A DNA stretch of 36,239 nucleotides from Deltaproteobacteria bacterium (GTDB taxonomy: Bacteria; Desulfobacterota; Desulfomonilia; UBA1062), in assembly GCA_029547185.1 (NCBI GenBank), contig JAKPPU010000130.1, positions 1 to 36,239 on the forward strand, read 5' to 3'. Below are positions 18,180 to 26,781 of the stretch, piece by piece. Within the stretch, counting starts at the first letter, position 1. Each line of letters starts with the position of its first letter. The translations under genes and the position numbers were made by a program. The notes under the pieces were generated by a model. It had not been told where the DNA came from. It saw only the letters and a program-made list of their open reading frames with translations, and did not search any database.

Positions 18180-18200
18180 TACCGGCCCGGCCCGGAGCTT

Positions 18201-20741
18201 CTATTCGGAACCCTTCATCACAGCCTCCAGACCCTCCTGCGTTCCTGCCTTTCCCTTGGTGAGAAAAGCCGGCCTCACCATGAATATCACGACCGGAAGG
18301 ATGGTGAGCGTGCTCACGATGCAGGCGAGGATGGAAAACGATATGAGAAATCCGAAAAAGCGCATGGGTATGAAGTTGCTCAGGAACAGCACGAAGAACC
18401 CCACCACGACTGAGAAACCGTTGTACACGATCCCCTTGCCGATCGATGTCATCGTATCGATATATCCCGCTTCGAGGTTTCCGTGTTCGCGGGACCGCTC
18501 CTTGAGCCTCCAGAGGAAGTACGCCGTATAGTCGGTTCCCGCGCCGATGCTGATTCCGGTCAGGGTCGCCGTGATATAGTCGAGGGGAATGTGCATGGCG
18601 CCCATGATGCCGAAGACGAGCACGATGGCGCAGAACAGCGGCACCACCGCCATCATGCCTGCATTGAACGACCTGAAGAAGACCATATAGCAGATGACGA
18701 TGAGGACGACGCTCAGCGACAGGCTCCAGACCTGACCGTCCACGATCATGTCGCCGACCTCGGCATTGATCTCCGCAGGTCCGCTGAACGAGACCCGGAT
18801 ATCCGGGTTCGGATGCTCCCGTACATACTGTTTCAGACGGTCGGTTATAAGGTGGAGGCGGGGCGTGCTCATGTCGGGCAGCCTGATGACCATCTGCGCG
18901 TTGTTGTATTTATAGTCCACGAGCCCGGACAGCTCGCCCGAGCTCTGATTCTCATAGGACAGGAGGTACTGGGCGATGAGGTTGCGGCTGTCAGGCACCC
19001 TGTTTTCCCTGACGTCGTCTTTCATGACCCTGTTCATGTACGAGACCAGGTCCGCCATCGAGAGGGCATCTCCGATGAGCCTGCCGCCCGTTCTCGGATC
19101 TTTCTGGGCAAGGGCGTAATTCTGGAGGCCTTCCATCCACTTGAGGACCTCCGGGTTTTTCATGGGCCCGTCTTCCGGGGAGTCGTCGGGAACGGGGCGG
19201 GTGGCCTCGATGAGGAGGTTGAACGTGCTGTATCCGCCGAAGCTGTCGCTTATGAACTGCGCGTCCCGGTAGATGAAAGAGCTCTTCGGGAACTCGTTCA
19301 TCACGTTGGCGTCAACCTCGATCTTCGGGATGAAGTAGATGCACAGCGCTGCGAGGAGGAGCATTCCTGCGAGCATCTCGATTTTTCTCCTGATGGTGAA
19401 CTCGGCTACGGATTTCAGCACCTTGTCCGTCATCGCGCCGTGCTGTTTGTCGAGGAGCATCTTCGGCACGCTCATGAAGGAAAGGATCGCCGTGTGAAAG
19501 AGGATGGTCAGGTTGAATGCTGCAATGATCCCGAAGGCGCAGAAGAACCCCAGCAGCGCGAGGCCCCTGATGGGATGGGAGATCATGGTGACGAAGCCCA
19601 CGATGACCGTTATGGCGGAGATGAAGACCGGCGCGCCGATGGAGACGATGCCGTGCCCCGCGATTTGCCTGACGTCGCTCTGCTTCAGCCGGCCCCTGGC
19701 GTCCTGGACGTCCTCATAGTATTTCGCGATGAGCTGCGTGCCGTAGTTGTGCGCGATGGCGATGAGCATCGGGGCCATGATGGTGAAGGGAAGCGTGATC
19801 TTCTCCCTCATCCACCCCATGAAGCCGAACGAGGCTATGACCGAGAGCAGCACCACGATCAGCGGAAGGAGCATACCCCGAAGCGTCCGGAAGCTCGCAT
19901 AGAGAAAGGCGAGCATCACCACGATCCCGAGGACGAGGAACACCTTCATGTCGGCTGCCATCTGCAGCCAGAGGTTGTAGCGGATGTACGGGAAGCCGGT
20001 GACCGTGATCTTGTAGGCAGGATCGGCAAACTGATTCATGATGTTGACGAAGGTCGGCTTGTCAGGGGTGTCCGGCGTGGGCTCGCAGAACTCCTTGTCC
20101 TGTGCGAACCGGGTTGTCTTTCTGCCGTCGGGCAGGGTTTCCTTGACGTGCATGTTGACGGACGCAACGATCAGGGCCGACTTCTCGTCACGGCTTATCA
20201 GCCGCTTGTACGCCACGTCGTTCTCCTTGACCCTGCTTCGGATCAGGTCCACATCTTCGGGCCTGACGACCGTCGCATTCTCCGGGATGATGCTCGATAC
20301 CTCCATCACGTCTTCCCTGTTCGAGATGGATTTCATCTCGGTGATGGAGAGGATCCTGTCCACGTTCGGACACGTCTGGATCTTTTTGCCCATCGCATTG
20401 ATCTGCGAGAGGATGTGCGCGTCCCAGATCGTGCCGTTCTTTGCCGTGACGCAGAAGTAGACGGTCTCGAGCCCCCCGAACAGCTCCTCGATCCTGTCGA
20501 AGGTCCGCACCGACTCCATGTTCTTCGGGAGCAGAACCTTCATGTCGGGCTCGAGGGTGAGGTTCTTGATCCCTATCCCGAGGACCCCCACGATGATCAG
20601 CGAGATGCTGATATAAAGGAGAGGCCTTTCCGTAACCCTTTCGGCGATCCTTCTGACGCCGATCTTCAAGAATGCATAGAAGGTTATGAAACTCAGGAGG
20701 AATACGACGGAGTAGATGATGGCATCGTTGCTTATTCTCAT
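18201..20741 (-). CDS. RND/MMPL-superfamily exporter, 846 aa
   Basis: This large inner-membrane transporter has two repeats: a membrane segment, a big periplasmic loop, then a bundle of five or six segments. The first bundle includes FLVLGIVVMLAFLYASF and LPLIVVLLSVIASFGFMGW; the second includes WSLSLSVVLIVICYMVFF and the closing VVVGFFVLFLSNFIP. Motifs such as GAGTDYTAYFLWRLKERS and AIAHNYGTQLIAKYYEDV are the paired family-typical positions after the fourth segments. An extra segment precedes at residues 8-26. It resembles lipid or hydrophobe exporters of the MMPL/HpnN type, so a hydrophobic or lipid cargo is likely but unproven. A GAGGAGACC site precedes the ATG. No membrane-fusion or outer-membrane partner is adjacent. 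Confidence 0.9.
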   Translation of the reverse strand: MRISNDAIIYSVVFLLSFITFYAFLKIGVRRIAERVTERPLLYISISLIIVGVLGIGIKNLTLEPDMKVLLPKNMESVRTFDRIEELFGGLETVYFCVTAKNGTIWDAHILSQINAMGKKIQTCPNVDRILSITEMKSISNREDVMEVSSIIPENATVVRPEDVDLIRSRVKENDVAYKRLISRDEKSALIVASVNMHVKETLPDGRKTTRFAQDKEFCEPTPDTPDKPTFVNIMNQFADPAYKITVTGFPYIRYNLWLQMAADMKVFLVLGIVVMLAFLYASFRTLRGMLLPLIVVLLSVIASFGFMGWMREKITLPFTIMAPMLIAIAHNYGTQLIAKYYEDVQDARGRLKQSDVRQIAGHGIVSIGAPVFISAITVIVGFVTMISHPIRGLALLGFFCAFGIIAAFNLTILFHTAILSFMSVPKMLLDKQHGAMTDKVLKSVAEFTIRRKIEMLAGMLLLAALCIYFIPKIEVDANVMNEFPKSSFIYRDAQFISDSFGGYSTFNLLIEATRPVPDDSPEDGPMKNPEVLKWMEGLQNYALAQKDPRTGGRLIGDALSMADLVSYMNRVMKDDVRENRVPDSRNLIAQYLLSYENQSSGELSGLVDYKYNNAQMVIRLPDMSTPRLHLITDRLKQYVREHPNPDIRVSFSGPAEINAEVGDMIVDGQVWSLSLSVVLIVICYMVFFRSFNAGMMAVVPLFCAIVLVFGIMGAMHIPLDYITATLTGISIGAGTDYTAYFLWRLKERSREHGNLEAGYIDTMTSIGKGIVYNGFSVVVGFFVLFLSNFIPMRFFGFLISFSILACIVSTLTILPVVIFMVRPAFLTKGKAGTQEGLEAVMKGSE

Positions 20742-20874
20742 GCTGCGGTCTCCTCTTCCGGACTCGAACGTGCATAACGGAAAAGAGAATTATTCTGCTG
20801 CGTAAGATAATCCCTTTTCCCGGCTGGAGACAATACAAATCGGAGAGAACATCGGGGGCAGGACCGGATGCCCT

Positions 20875-21318
20875 TTAAAGATTGAATGACACCTTTATCT
20901 TGAAGATTCGCTTTGCCGGGAGGTCGAGGATCTTAATCCGGAGCCGCTCCTCTATCTCCCGGATGATTTCCTTCGACCTTTCTTCATTCGCGGCGATGAG
21001 GGTGAACCAGCAGTTGGGGTCCCCGGTCCGTACGTAGTTGTGGGTCACCTCCGGGTAGGCGTTGACGACTTCGGCGTAATCTTCGATTCTGTCTTCCGGC
21101 ACGGAGGCGGCGCACAGCGTCGAGTGCCAGCCCAGGCCGCGCGGATTTATGACCCCGCCGATCCTGCGGATGATCCCCGCGGCCTTCAGGCCGGCAATCC
21201 GCCTGATGACCTCGTCCTCGGAGATTCCGACACGGTCCGCGACCGCCTTGAACGGACGCTCTTCCAAGGGGATCGAACGGTTGATGACGGTGAGGATCTT
21301 CTTGTCGAGGGCGTCCAT
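20875..21318 (-). CDS. ahbB: Siroheme decarboxylase subunit, AsnC/Lrp type (AhbA/AhbB)
   Basis: This 147-residue Lrp/AsnC-like protein has an N-terminal helix-turn-helix (AVADRVGISEDEVIRRI) and an effector-like domain with the siroheme-decarboxylase motifs INPRGLGWHSTLCAA and EVTHNYVRTGDPNCWFTLIA. It is therefore an enzyme subunit and not a transcription factor. With its partner subunit it removes two carboxyls from siroheme to give didecarboxysiroheme in the alternative heme/heme d1 pathway. It lies directly after the radical SAM gene (3 bp gap), which supports the assignment. Choosing AhbB over AhbA is a guess; the second subunit gene is not in the window. Confidence 0.82.
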   Translation of the reverse strand: MDALDKKILTVINRSIPLEERPFKAVADRVGISEDEVIRRIAGLKAAGIIRRIGGVINPRGLGWHSTLCAASVPEDRIEDYAEVVNAYPEVTHNYVRTGDPNCWFTLIAANEERSKEIIREIEERLRIKILDLPAKRIFKIKVSFNL

Positions 21319-21321
21319 GGC

Positions 21322-22320
21322 TCACTCCTTCGAGGTCCTGTACCAGCAGACGGGGTCTGCCTCGACGAGGTCTCCGCGCACCTCGAATGCGCGCGCCCGG
21401 CATCCCCCGCAGACATCCTTGAAGCCGCACCTCCCGCACTTTCCCTTGAGGGCGTTCTCGTCGCGGAGGGCGGCGAGGGTCTGCGAGCTTTCCCATGCCT
21501 TATGGAATCCTCCTTCCCTGATGTTTCCGCAGGGTATCTGAAGGAACCCGCAGGGCTGGATGGTGCCTGTCGAGGAGACGAAGCCGAAGTGCGTGCCCGC
21601 GAGGCAGCCCTTCGTATGGACCGGCTCGTTCTTTTCGGCGAGGAGCCGGTAGAACTGCGGGGCGCAGGTTGCCTTGCACTCGATGCGGGCGGCCTTGTGG
21701 ACGCGGTAAAAGGCATCGAGCATGTCCCGGTATTCCCTGATGGTGGCAGGCTCAAGGCTCTGCCCCCTGCCCGTGGGCACGAGGAAGAAGACGTGCCAGG
21801 CAGCCACGCTTAAACGTTCGAGGAACGGGGGGAAGGAGTCCATCTGCGAGACGTTCATGGCAGCGACCGTCGTATTGACCTGGACCGAAACGGCGTTTTC
21901 GACGAGAATTCTGATGCCCCGGAGCGCAAGCTCGAACGCGCCCTGCCTCCCGCGGAACCTGTCGTGCATCTCCGATGTCGTCCCGTCGAGGCTGACCGAG
22001 ACGCGGGCTATGCCCGATTCCTTCATTTCCCGTGCGACCTCAGGTGTGATGAGGGAACCGTTCGTGGCGAGCGTCATCCTCAAGCCCTTCGAGGTGCCGA
22101 ACCGGGCGAGCTCGAAGACGTCGCGGCGCATGAGCGACTCTCCGCCCGAGAGGATGACCATCTTCGTCCCGGCGGCCGCGACCTCTTCGAGCAGGGCAAG
22201 TCCCTCGCTCGTGGTGAGCTCGTCCGGTTTGGGATCGCTCGTGGCGGATGCCCGACAATGCAGGCAGTCGAGGTTGCAGGCGGAGGTGAGCTCCCAGGCG
22301 AGGATACGGGGCGATTTCAT
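21322..22320 (-). CDS. ahbD: Radical SAM protein of the alternative heme pathway (AhbD-like)
   Basis: The radical SAM cluster motif is CNLDCLHC (Cys15, Cys19, Cys22), followed by [11 protein letters not shown] and the usual barrel elements. A C-terminal SPASM-type auxiliary cluster region has [18 protein letters not shown] (about residues 295-312) plus Cys325. AhbD converts iron-coproporphyrin III to heme b by oxidative decarboxylation of two propionates; AhbC, acting one step earlier, is a related radical SAM protein, so AhbC is the alternative. The 332-residue gene starts in an ATGA overlap with hemB and is followed by the siroheme decarboxylase. Together the operon joins early tetrapyrrole and late heme steps in an oxygen-independent route. 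Confidence 0.82.
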   Translation of the reverse strand: MKSPRILAWELTSACNLDCLHCRASATSDPKPDELTTSEGLALLEEVAAAGTKMVILSGGESLMRRDVFELARFGTSKGLRMTLATNGSLITPEVAREMKESGIARVSVSLDGTTSEMHDRFRGRQGAFELALRGIRILVENAVSVQVNTTVAAMNVSQMDSFPPFLERLSVAAWHVFFLVPTGRGQSLEPATIREYRDMLDAFYRVHKAARIECKATCAPQFYRLLAEKNEPVHTKGCLAGTHFGFVSSTGTIQPCGFLQIPCGNIREGGFHKAWESSQTLAALRDENALKGKCGRCGFKDVCGGCRARAFEVRGDLVEADPVCWYRTSKE

Positions 22321-23288
22321 CCGACGATCTCTGCAGCTTCCGGGGCGAAATAGGTGATGATCATGTCCGCCCCGGCCCTCTTGACGGCGGTCAGGCTCTC
22401 GATCATGCAGGCCTTCTCGTCGAGCCAGCCCTGAGCGGCAGCGGCCTTGATCATGGCATACTCTCCCGAGACCTGATAGGCGCACAGGGGCTCGTCGAAC
22501 TCGTCCGCAACCGTCCGGATCACGTCGAGGTACGGCATCGCGGGCTTGACCATGATGATGTCCGCGCTTTCCTCCACGTCGAGCCGGACCTCGCGCAGGG
22601 CCTCGCGCACGTTGGCCGGGTCCATCTGGTACGCCTTGCGGTCGCCGAAGGCAGGGGCCGATCCTGCCGCCTCCCTGAACGGGCCGTAGAACGCGGATGC
22701 GTACTTGGCCGAGTAGCTCATGATGGGCGTGTTCTCGAAGCCGCCCTCGTCGAGGGCCTCGCGGATGACGCCCACGCGGCCGTCCATCATGTCCGAGGGC
22801 GCGACGATGTCCGCACCGGCCTTGGCGTGCGACAGGGCCGTCTTTGCCAGGACGTCGAGGGTTTCGTCGTTCTCGACTGCGCCCTTGTCGTTGAGGATCC
22901 CGCAGTGGCCGTGGCTCGTGTATTCGCACAGGCAGACGTCCGTGATCACGAGGAGGTCCGGGGCGGCATCCTTGATCCTCTTGATTGCCTGCTGGACGAC
23001 ACCATCGCTCTTGTGCGCCTGGGTGCCGAACTTGTCCTTGGTCCTGGGAATGCCGAAGAGCAGCACGGCAGGGATGCCCATCGATGCGATCTTCTTTGCC
23101 TCTCCTGCGAGCTGGTCCGGAGAGTACCGGATCTGGCCGGGCATGGCGGAGATGGCCTCCCTTATCGATTTGCCTTCCTTCACGAACAGGGGATAGATGA
23201 GATCGTCGACCGAAAGCGAGGTCTCCCTCACCATCCTTCGCATGGCGGCGTTCTGCCGGAGCCGCCTGGGTCTGTCTTCAGGAAACAT
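22317..23288 (-). CDS. hemB: Delta-aminolevulinic acid dehydratase (porphobilinogen synthase)
   Basis: It condenses two 5-aminolevulinate molecules to porphobilinogen. The 323-residue protein carries the zinc-site cysteines [14 protein letters not shown] (Cys119, Cys121, Cys129), so it is a zinc-dependent type. Schiff-base lysines are Lys195 in [12 protein letters not shown] and Lys248 in [10 protein letters not shown]. The start at ATG 23288 is chosen because GGGAG lies 6 nt upstream; an in-frame GTG at 23306 is less likely. It is the first gene of the minus-strand heme operon, with a candidate promoter at 23335-23363, and its stop overlaps the ahbD start by 4 bp. Confidence 0.97.
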   Translation of the reverse strand: MFPEDRPRRLRQNAAMRRMVRETSLSVDDLIYPLFVKEGKSIREAISAMPGQIRYSPDQLAGEAKKIASMGIPAVLLFGIPRTKDKFGTQAHKSDGVVQQAIKRIKDAAPDLLVITDVCLCEYTSHGHCGILNDKGAVENDETLDVLAKTALSHAKAGADIVAPSDMMDGRVGVIREALDEGGFENTPIMSYSAKYASAFYGPFREAAGSAPAFGDRKAYQMDPANVREALREVRLDVEESADIIMVKPAMPYLDVIRTVADEFDEPLCAYQVSGEYAMIKAAAAQGWLDEKACMIESLTAVKRAGADMIITYFAPEAAEIVG

Positions 23289-23334
23289 CGCATTCTCCCT
23301 TCGCACGAAACCGTGTATTTATATCGTACCGATC

Positions 23335-23363
23335 TTTATATAACCAGTTTCCGGACAATGCAA
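23335..23363 (-). promoter_or_regulatory. Sigma-70 promoter of the hemB operon
   Basis: On the minus strand, TTGCAT (23358-23363), a 17-nt spacer, and TATAAA (23335-23340). The predicted start near 23328 leaves a leader of about 40 nt before hemB. It sits in the gap between the methyltransferase-like gene and hemB. Confidence 0.55.
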
Positions 23364-23364
23364 G

Positions 23365-23982
23365 CTACGGAGCATTGAAGAGAACCGGAAGTACGCCTAA
23401 TTCATGGAGACGCTCGATGAGAAGCAGGATGAGGAAAATCAGCGGGAACCATACGACGCTGAAGAAGTTTCTCCTGAAGAGACGGGTGTCGATCTCCAGG
23501 GTGGGTTCATCGTGGTACAGGGAAAATCTGGGAATGAGCATGGGTGTTTTCTGCCGGTATTCATCAAAGGTCTCGCCGTGCACCCTGAGCAGGTTCTTTT
23601 CCTCTCCCCGGATGACAAAGGGATAGTAGAGTCCGAAAATGAGGACGAGGAGGACAAGGATATAGATATTGTCGGAGACGAGGCCGATCCCGAATGCACC
23701 GATGAAACTGAACATATACAAGGGGTTCCTCACGAGCGAATAGGGGCCGTCCGTAATGAGGTCCTTTGTCTTGTGGCCGCTGATGTACATGAGGCTCCAG
23801 AGTCTGCCGAAGGTGGCGATGAGGATGAGAAGGAAGGCCAGAACATCGACGATGATTGAGACGGCAAAATGGGACCTTTCCCAGGAAGGCTCGGAAAACA
23901 GGGCGAGAAATATTATGATCGCAGCGAATATGCGCGATATCCTGATCCGGGATTTCTGGGTGAAATGGGTGAACGATGCCAT
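23365..23982 (-). CDS. Isoprenylcysteine carboxyl methyltransferase (ICMT)-like membrane protein, 205 aa
   Basis: This integral membrane protein has hydrophobic segments at about residues 17-30, 41-62 and 90-124, plus a C-terminal one at about 178-196. The ICMT/phospholipid methyltransferase signature is present: GPYSLVRNPLYM (residues 79-90), then RGEEKNLLRVHGETFDEYRQ with the paired glutamates, then the KTP turn. These enzymes use SAM to methylate a lipid or small membrane substrate. In bacteria the substrate is usually unknown, and no isoprenylated proteins are expected. It stands alone upstream of hemB on the same strand, and it may or may not share transcription with that operon. Confidence 0.82.
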   Translation of the reverse strand: MASFTHFTQKSRIRISRIFAAIIIFLALFSEPSWERSHFAVSIIVDVLAFLLILIATFGRLWSLMYISGHKTKDLITDGPYSLVRNPLYMFSFIGAFGIGLVSDNIYILVLLVLIFGLYYPFVIRGEEKNLLRVHGETFDEYRQKTPMLIPRFSLYHDEPTLEIDTRLFRRNFFSVVWFPLIFLILLLIERLHELGVLPVLFNAP

Positions 23983-24119
23983 ATGTGGAGATACTCTCTA
24001 AGATACCTCTTAATCCATGTCAATGATTTTCCCGATTTGATGGGTTGACCCGGCCGAATCTTCTATATTAGAAATTATCCTTGAGAATGCTGTATCAACC
24101 TTCAGGCGGGGGTGTTCCT

Positions 24120-25172
24120 ATGGCAGTGCATGCAGTTATCATGGCAGGAGGCAAGGGAGAGCGGCTCTGGCCGGTGTCCACGCCGGACATGCCCAAGCAG
24201 CTCCATTCGTTCGGGACGGACAGGAGCCTGCTCAGGAGCACGTTCGAGCGCCTCGAGGGCATCACGGATGCGGGCCGCGTCTACGTCGTGACGAATTCCG
24301 GCATAGCCGGCAAGGTCGGCGAGCACCTCCCCGAGCTCCCGCCCGAAAACATCCTCGTCGAGCCTGTGGGCAGGAACACGGCCCCCTGCATCGCCTATGC
24401 CGCGCTTCAAATCTCGAAGAAAGACCCGGATGCCGTCATGGCGGTGTTCCCGGCAGACCACCTCGTGGAAGACGATGCAGGATTCAGGAATGCCATCACC
24501 TTCGGGATCGATGCTCTGGCAGGCAGACCCGAGCTCCTCATAACGCTCGGCATGGTGCCCGATCATCCCGAGACCGGATACGGGTACATCGCCCCGGGCG
24601 AGACCCTCGACCAGGACGGCTCTCTCAAGCTCCACCGCGTCCTTACGTTCCGCGAGAAGCCCGACGCGAAAACCGCGCAGGAGTACATCGCGAAGGGGTT
24701 CCTCTGGAACGCCGGGATGTTCATCTGGCGCGTGGACACGATCCTCGATGCCTTCAGGAGACACCTGCCTCTGATGTACGGCCTGCTTGCGGACATGGGT
24801 GTGCAGGGAGACGTGACAAGGCAGGAGGTCGAAGCCTTTTACAAGGCAGTGGACCCCATCTCGATCGACTACGGCGTCATGGAAAAGGCGTCGAGCGTCG
24901 CGGTCGTTCCGGCTGACTTCGGGTGGAACGACATCGGGTCCTGGGACGCCCTCGCCAAGATGCTCCCCAGGGACAATTCGGGGAATGTCACCAAGGGCGA
25001 TGTCCTCCTCGAGGATTCGACGAACAACGTGGTCTGGGCCGGGGATAAAAAGGTCGTTCTCATCGGGGTGGAAGACCTCGTCGTCGTGGAGGGAGAAAAT
25101 GCGATCCTCGTCTGCCCGAGAAAACAGTCGCAGCTCGTAAGCCTGGTCTCGAAGAAGATGACGAACCCTTGA
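24120..25172 (+). CDS. manC: Mannose-1-phosphate guanylyltransferase
   Basis: It makes GDP-mannose from mannose 1-phosphate and GTP for polysaccharide or glycan synthesis. The nucleotidyltransferase opening is VIMAGGKGERLWPVST with PKQ, then EPVGRNTAPCIAYAAL, FPADHLV, FREKPD and WNAGMFIWR. It ends at 350 residues and so lacks the C-terminal isomerase cupin of the bifunctional ManC/AlgA form. I start at ATG 24120, where the family sequence begins (MAVHAVIMAGG), with GGCGGGGG upstream; the frame is open to 24081. It is probably a single-gene unit. Its product would feed lipopolysaccharide, consistent with gmhA and lptD in this window. Confidence 0.93.
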   Translation: MAVHAVIMAGGKGERLWPVSTPDMPKQLHSFGTDRSLLRSTFERLEGITDAGRVYVVTNSGIAGKVGEHLPELPPENILVEPVGRNTAPCIAYAALQISKKDPDAVMAVFPADHLVEDDAGFRNAITFGIDALAGRPELLITLGMVPDHPETGYGYIAPGETLDQDGSLKLHRVLTFREKPDAKTAQEYIAKGFLWNAGMFIWRVDTILDAFRRHLPLMYGLLADMGVQGDVTRQEVEAFYKAVDPISIDYGVMEKASSVAVVPADFGWNDIGSWDALAKMLPRDNSGNVTKGDVLLEDSTNNVVWAGDKKVVLIGVEDLVVVEGENAILVCPRKQSQLVSLVSKKMTNP

Positions 25173-25221
25173 CGAGCGGACAAACGCCGGCCTGCCGCCG
25201 GAAATGATATTGCTTTACAGT

Positions 25222-25249
25222 TTGGCTGACCGTTTACCGATGATATACA
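25222..25249 (+). promoter_or_regulatory. Promoter candidate for the MBL-accD-folC-lptD operon
   Basis: TTGGCT (25222-25227), 16-nt spacer, TATACA (25244-25249), with TACAAT overlapping at an 18-nt spacing. The start would be near 25257, about 40 nt before the first ATG. Confidence 0.5.
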
Positions 25250-25297
25250 ATGTTTCCGGAATCACAGGCGTTCAGCAGGAACAGAAACGGGGTGCAG

Positions 25298-26047
25298 ATG
25301 AAAATAGAGATTCTCGGGTGCAGCGGTTCCGTGATGAATGGGTACAACACGACGAGCATCCTGATAAACGGGGATACCCTCATCGATGCGGGCTCTGTCG
25401 CCTCTGCCGTATCGGAAGAGGCGATACGGGCCATAAGGAACATCCTGATCACCCATACTCACATGGATCACATCAAGGAGCTTCCTTTCGTCCTGGATAC
25501 CCTGTTCGCACAGAAGCACGGAGAGATCACTATCTGGGGCAGCGCACCCACGATCGACACCCTCGGCAGGCACATATTCAACGGCCTGGTCTGGCCGGAG
25601 ATAAGAGAATACAACTTAAACGGCAGCTTCATATCGCTGCGCGAGGTGCCGAAAGGCGAATTCGCCATAGGAAACCTCACGGTCCAATCGTTTCCGGTGG
25701 ATCACATACCGGGCTCGGTTCAATACATGCTCTCCGAGGGAAACGGCTATGTGCTCTTCAGCGGTGACACCACCTCCGACACCAGGCTCTTCGACCTCGT
25801 CAGGTCTCTGGGCGACGCGCTCAAGGCATTCTTCGTCGAGGTGTCCTTCCCCAACAGGATGGAGAAGATCGCCCGGATTTCGTACCACCTGACACCCGGT
25901 CTGCTCGAAAAGGCCTTGAAAGGCCGCGTATCTCCCTCGACCCGCGTGGTCGCCTATCATCTCAAACCGAAGTATATCGATGAAATAGTTGCAGAGCTCC
26001 CCCCGAATGTTGCATATATAACAGGCGGGGAGGCGTTCGAATTTTGA
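25298..26047 (+). CDS. Metallo-beta-lactamase-fold hydrolase, class II cyclic nucleotide phosphodiesterase-like
   Basis: The metal-binding motif THTHMDH gives His53, His55, Asp57 and His58. A second His is in FPVDHIPGS, an Asp in LFSGDTTSD and a last His in VVAYHLKP, so both metal ions have ligands. The first strand, MKIEILGCSGS, and the layout are like class II 3',5'-cyclic AMP phosphodiesterases; related tRNase Z or other MBL hydrolases are alternatives. The 249-residue start at 25298 is preferred for its GGGGTG site. It leads an operon in which each gene overlaps the next; its stop overlaps accD by 4 bp. Its link to lipid, folate and envelope genes is unclear. Confidence 0.8.
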   Translation: MKIEILGCSGSVMNGYNTTSILINGDTLIDAGSVASAVSEEAIRAIRNILITHTHMDHIKELPFVLDTLFAQKHGEITIWGSAPTIDTLGRHIFNGLVWPEIREYNLNGSFISLREVPKGEFAIGNLTVQSFPVDHIPGSVQYMLSEGNGYVLFSGDTTSDTRLFDLVRSLGDALKAFFVEVSFPNRMEKIARISYHLTPGLLEKALKGRVSPSTRVVAYHLKPKYIDEIVAELPPNVAYITGGEAFEF

Positions 26048-26781
26048 GCGAAATTCTGGATATTGCGAAAAAGGACGGGAGATGGGTCGAGTGCCCTTCC
26101 TGCTCCGAGATCATCCTGAAGAAAAAACTCGAGGAAAACCTCTGGATCTGCAACCATTGCGATCATCATTTCAGGATCAGCGCGAAGGACCGGGTCGGGA
26201 TAATCTGCGATGAGGGAAGCTTTGTCCCGCTCGAAGCCGACGAGTCCGAAGGCATGGAGGCCGACGAAGAGGCGATCTCCTGCGGAAAGGCGTCCATCGA
26301 CGGCCGCGGGTGCTGGCTTGGCATCATGGATTTCTCCCATAAAGGCGGCACCATGGGAGTGGCTTTGGGCCGGAAGGTCGTGCGCCTCATGGATGCCTCC
26401 CGGGAAAGCGGGCTGCCCCTCGTGATATTTCCTGCTTCAGGCGGGGTCCGGATCCAGGAGGGTATCTGGGGTCTGCTCCAGATGCTCAGGACCGTCCACG
26501 CCAGAGACAGGATGAAGGGAACGCCCTTCATAACGGTCTTTACCGACCCGACATCCGGGGGCGTCACTGCGAGCTTTGCCGCGCTTGCGGATATCCTCCT
26601 GGCGGAGCCGAAGGCGCGCATCGGGTTCGCCGGGCCGAGGGTCATCCAGTCGACCCTCAATTGCGCCATTCCGCAGGGCTTCCAGGATGCAGAGACGCTT
26701 CTCAAGAACGGATTCCTCGACAGGATAGTCCATCGGCGTGACCTTCGGGACACCCTCTCGTTTTTCCTGAAATGGTTCTGA
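26044..26781 (+). CDS. accD: Acetyl-CoA carboxylase carboxyltransferase subunit beta
   Basis: AccD forms the carboxyltransferase with AccA and moves CO2 from biotin to acetyl-CoA, the committed step of fatty acid synthesis. An N-terminal four-cysteine zinc ribbon is present (CPSC, Cys17 and Cys20; CNHC, Cys36 and Cys39). The carboxyltransferase crotonase-like domain follows, with VIFPASGGVRIQEG and TDPTSGGVTASFA. At 245 residues it is shorter than the E. coli protein (304), mostly at both ends. The start codon is TTG at 26044, overlapping the upstream stop (TTGA), which should make it translationally coupled and weakly initiated. The following folC is the same neighbour as in many bacteria. 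Confidence 0.94.
   Translation: MSEILDIAKKDGRWVECPSCSEIILKKKLEENLWICNHCDHHFRISAKDRVGIICDEGSFVPLEADESEGMEADEEAISCGKASIDGRGCWLGIMDFSHKGGTMGVALGRKVVRLMDASRESGLPLVIFPASGGVRIQEGIWGLLQMLRTVHARDRMKGTPFITVFTDPTSGGVTASFAALADILLAEPKARIGFAGPRVIQSTLNCAIPQGFQDAETLLKNGFLDRIVHRRDLRDTLSFFLKWF

Noticed and set aside
18483..20777. 764-codon open frame on the plus strand
   Set aside because: It is antisense to the RND exporter, with an abnormal Asp/His/Arg-rich composition caused by GC-rich codon bias of the real gene.
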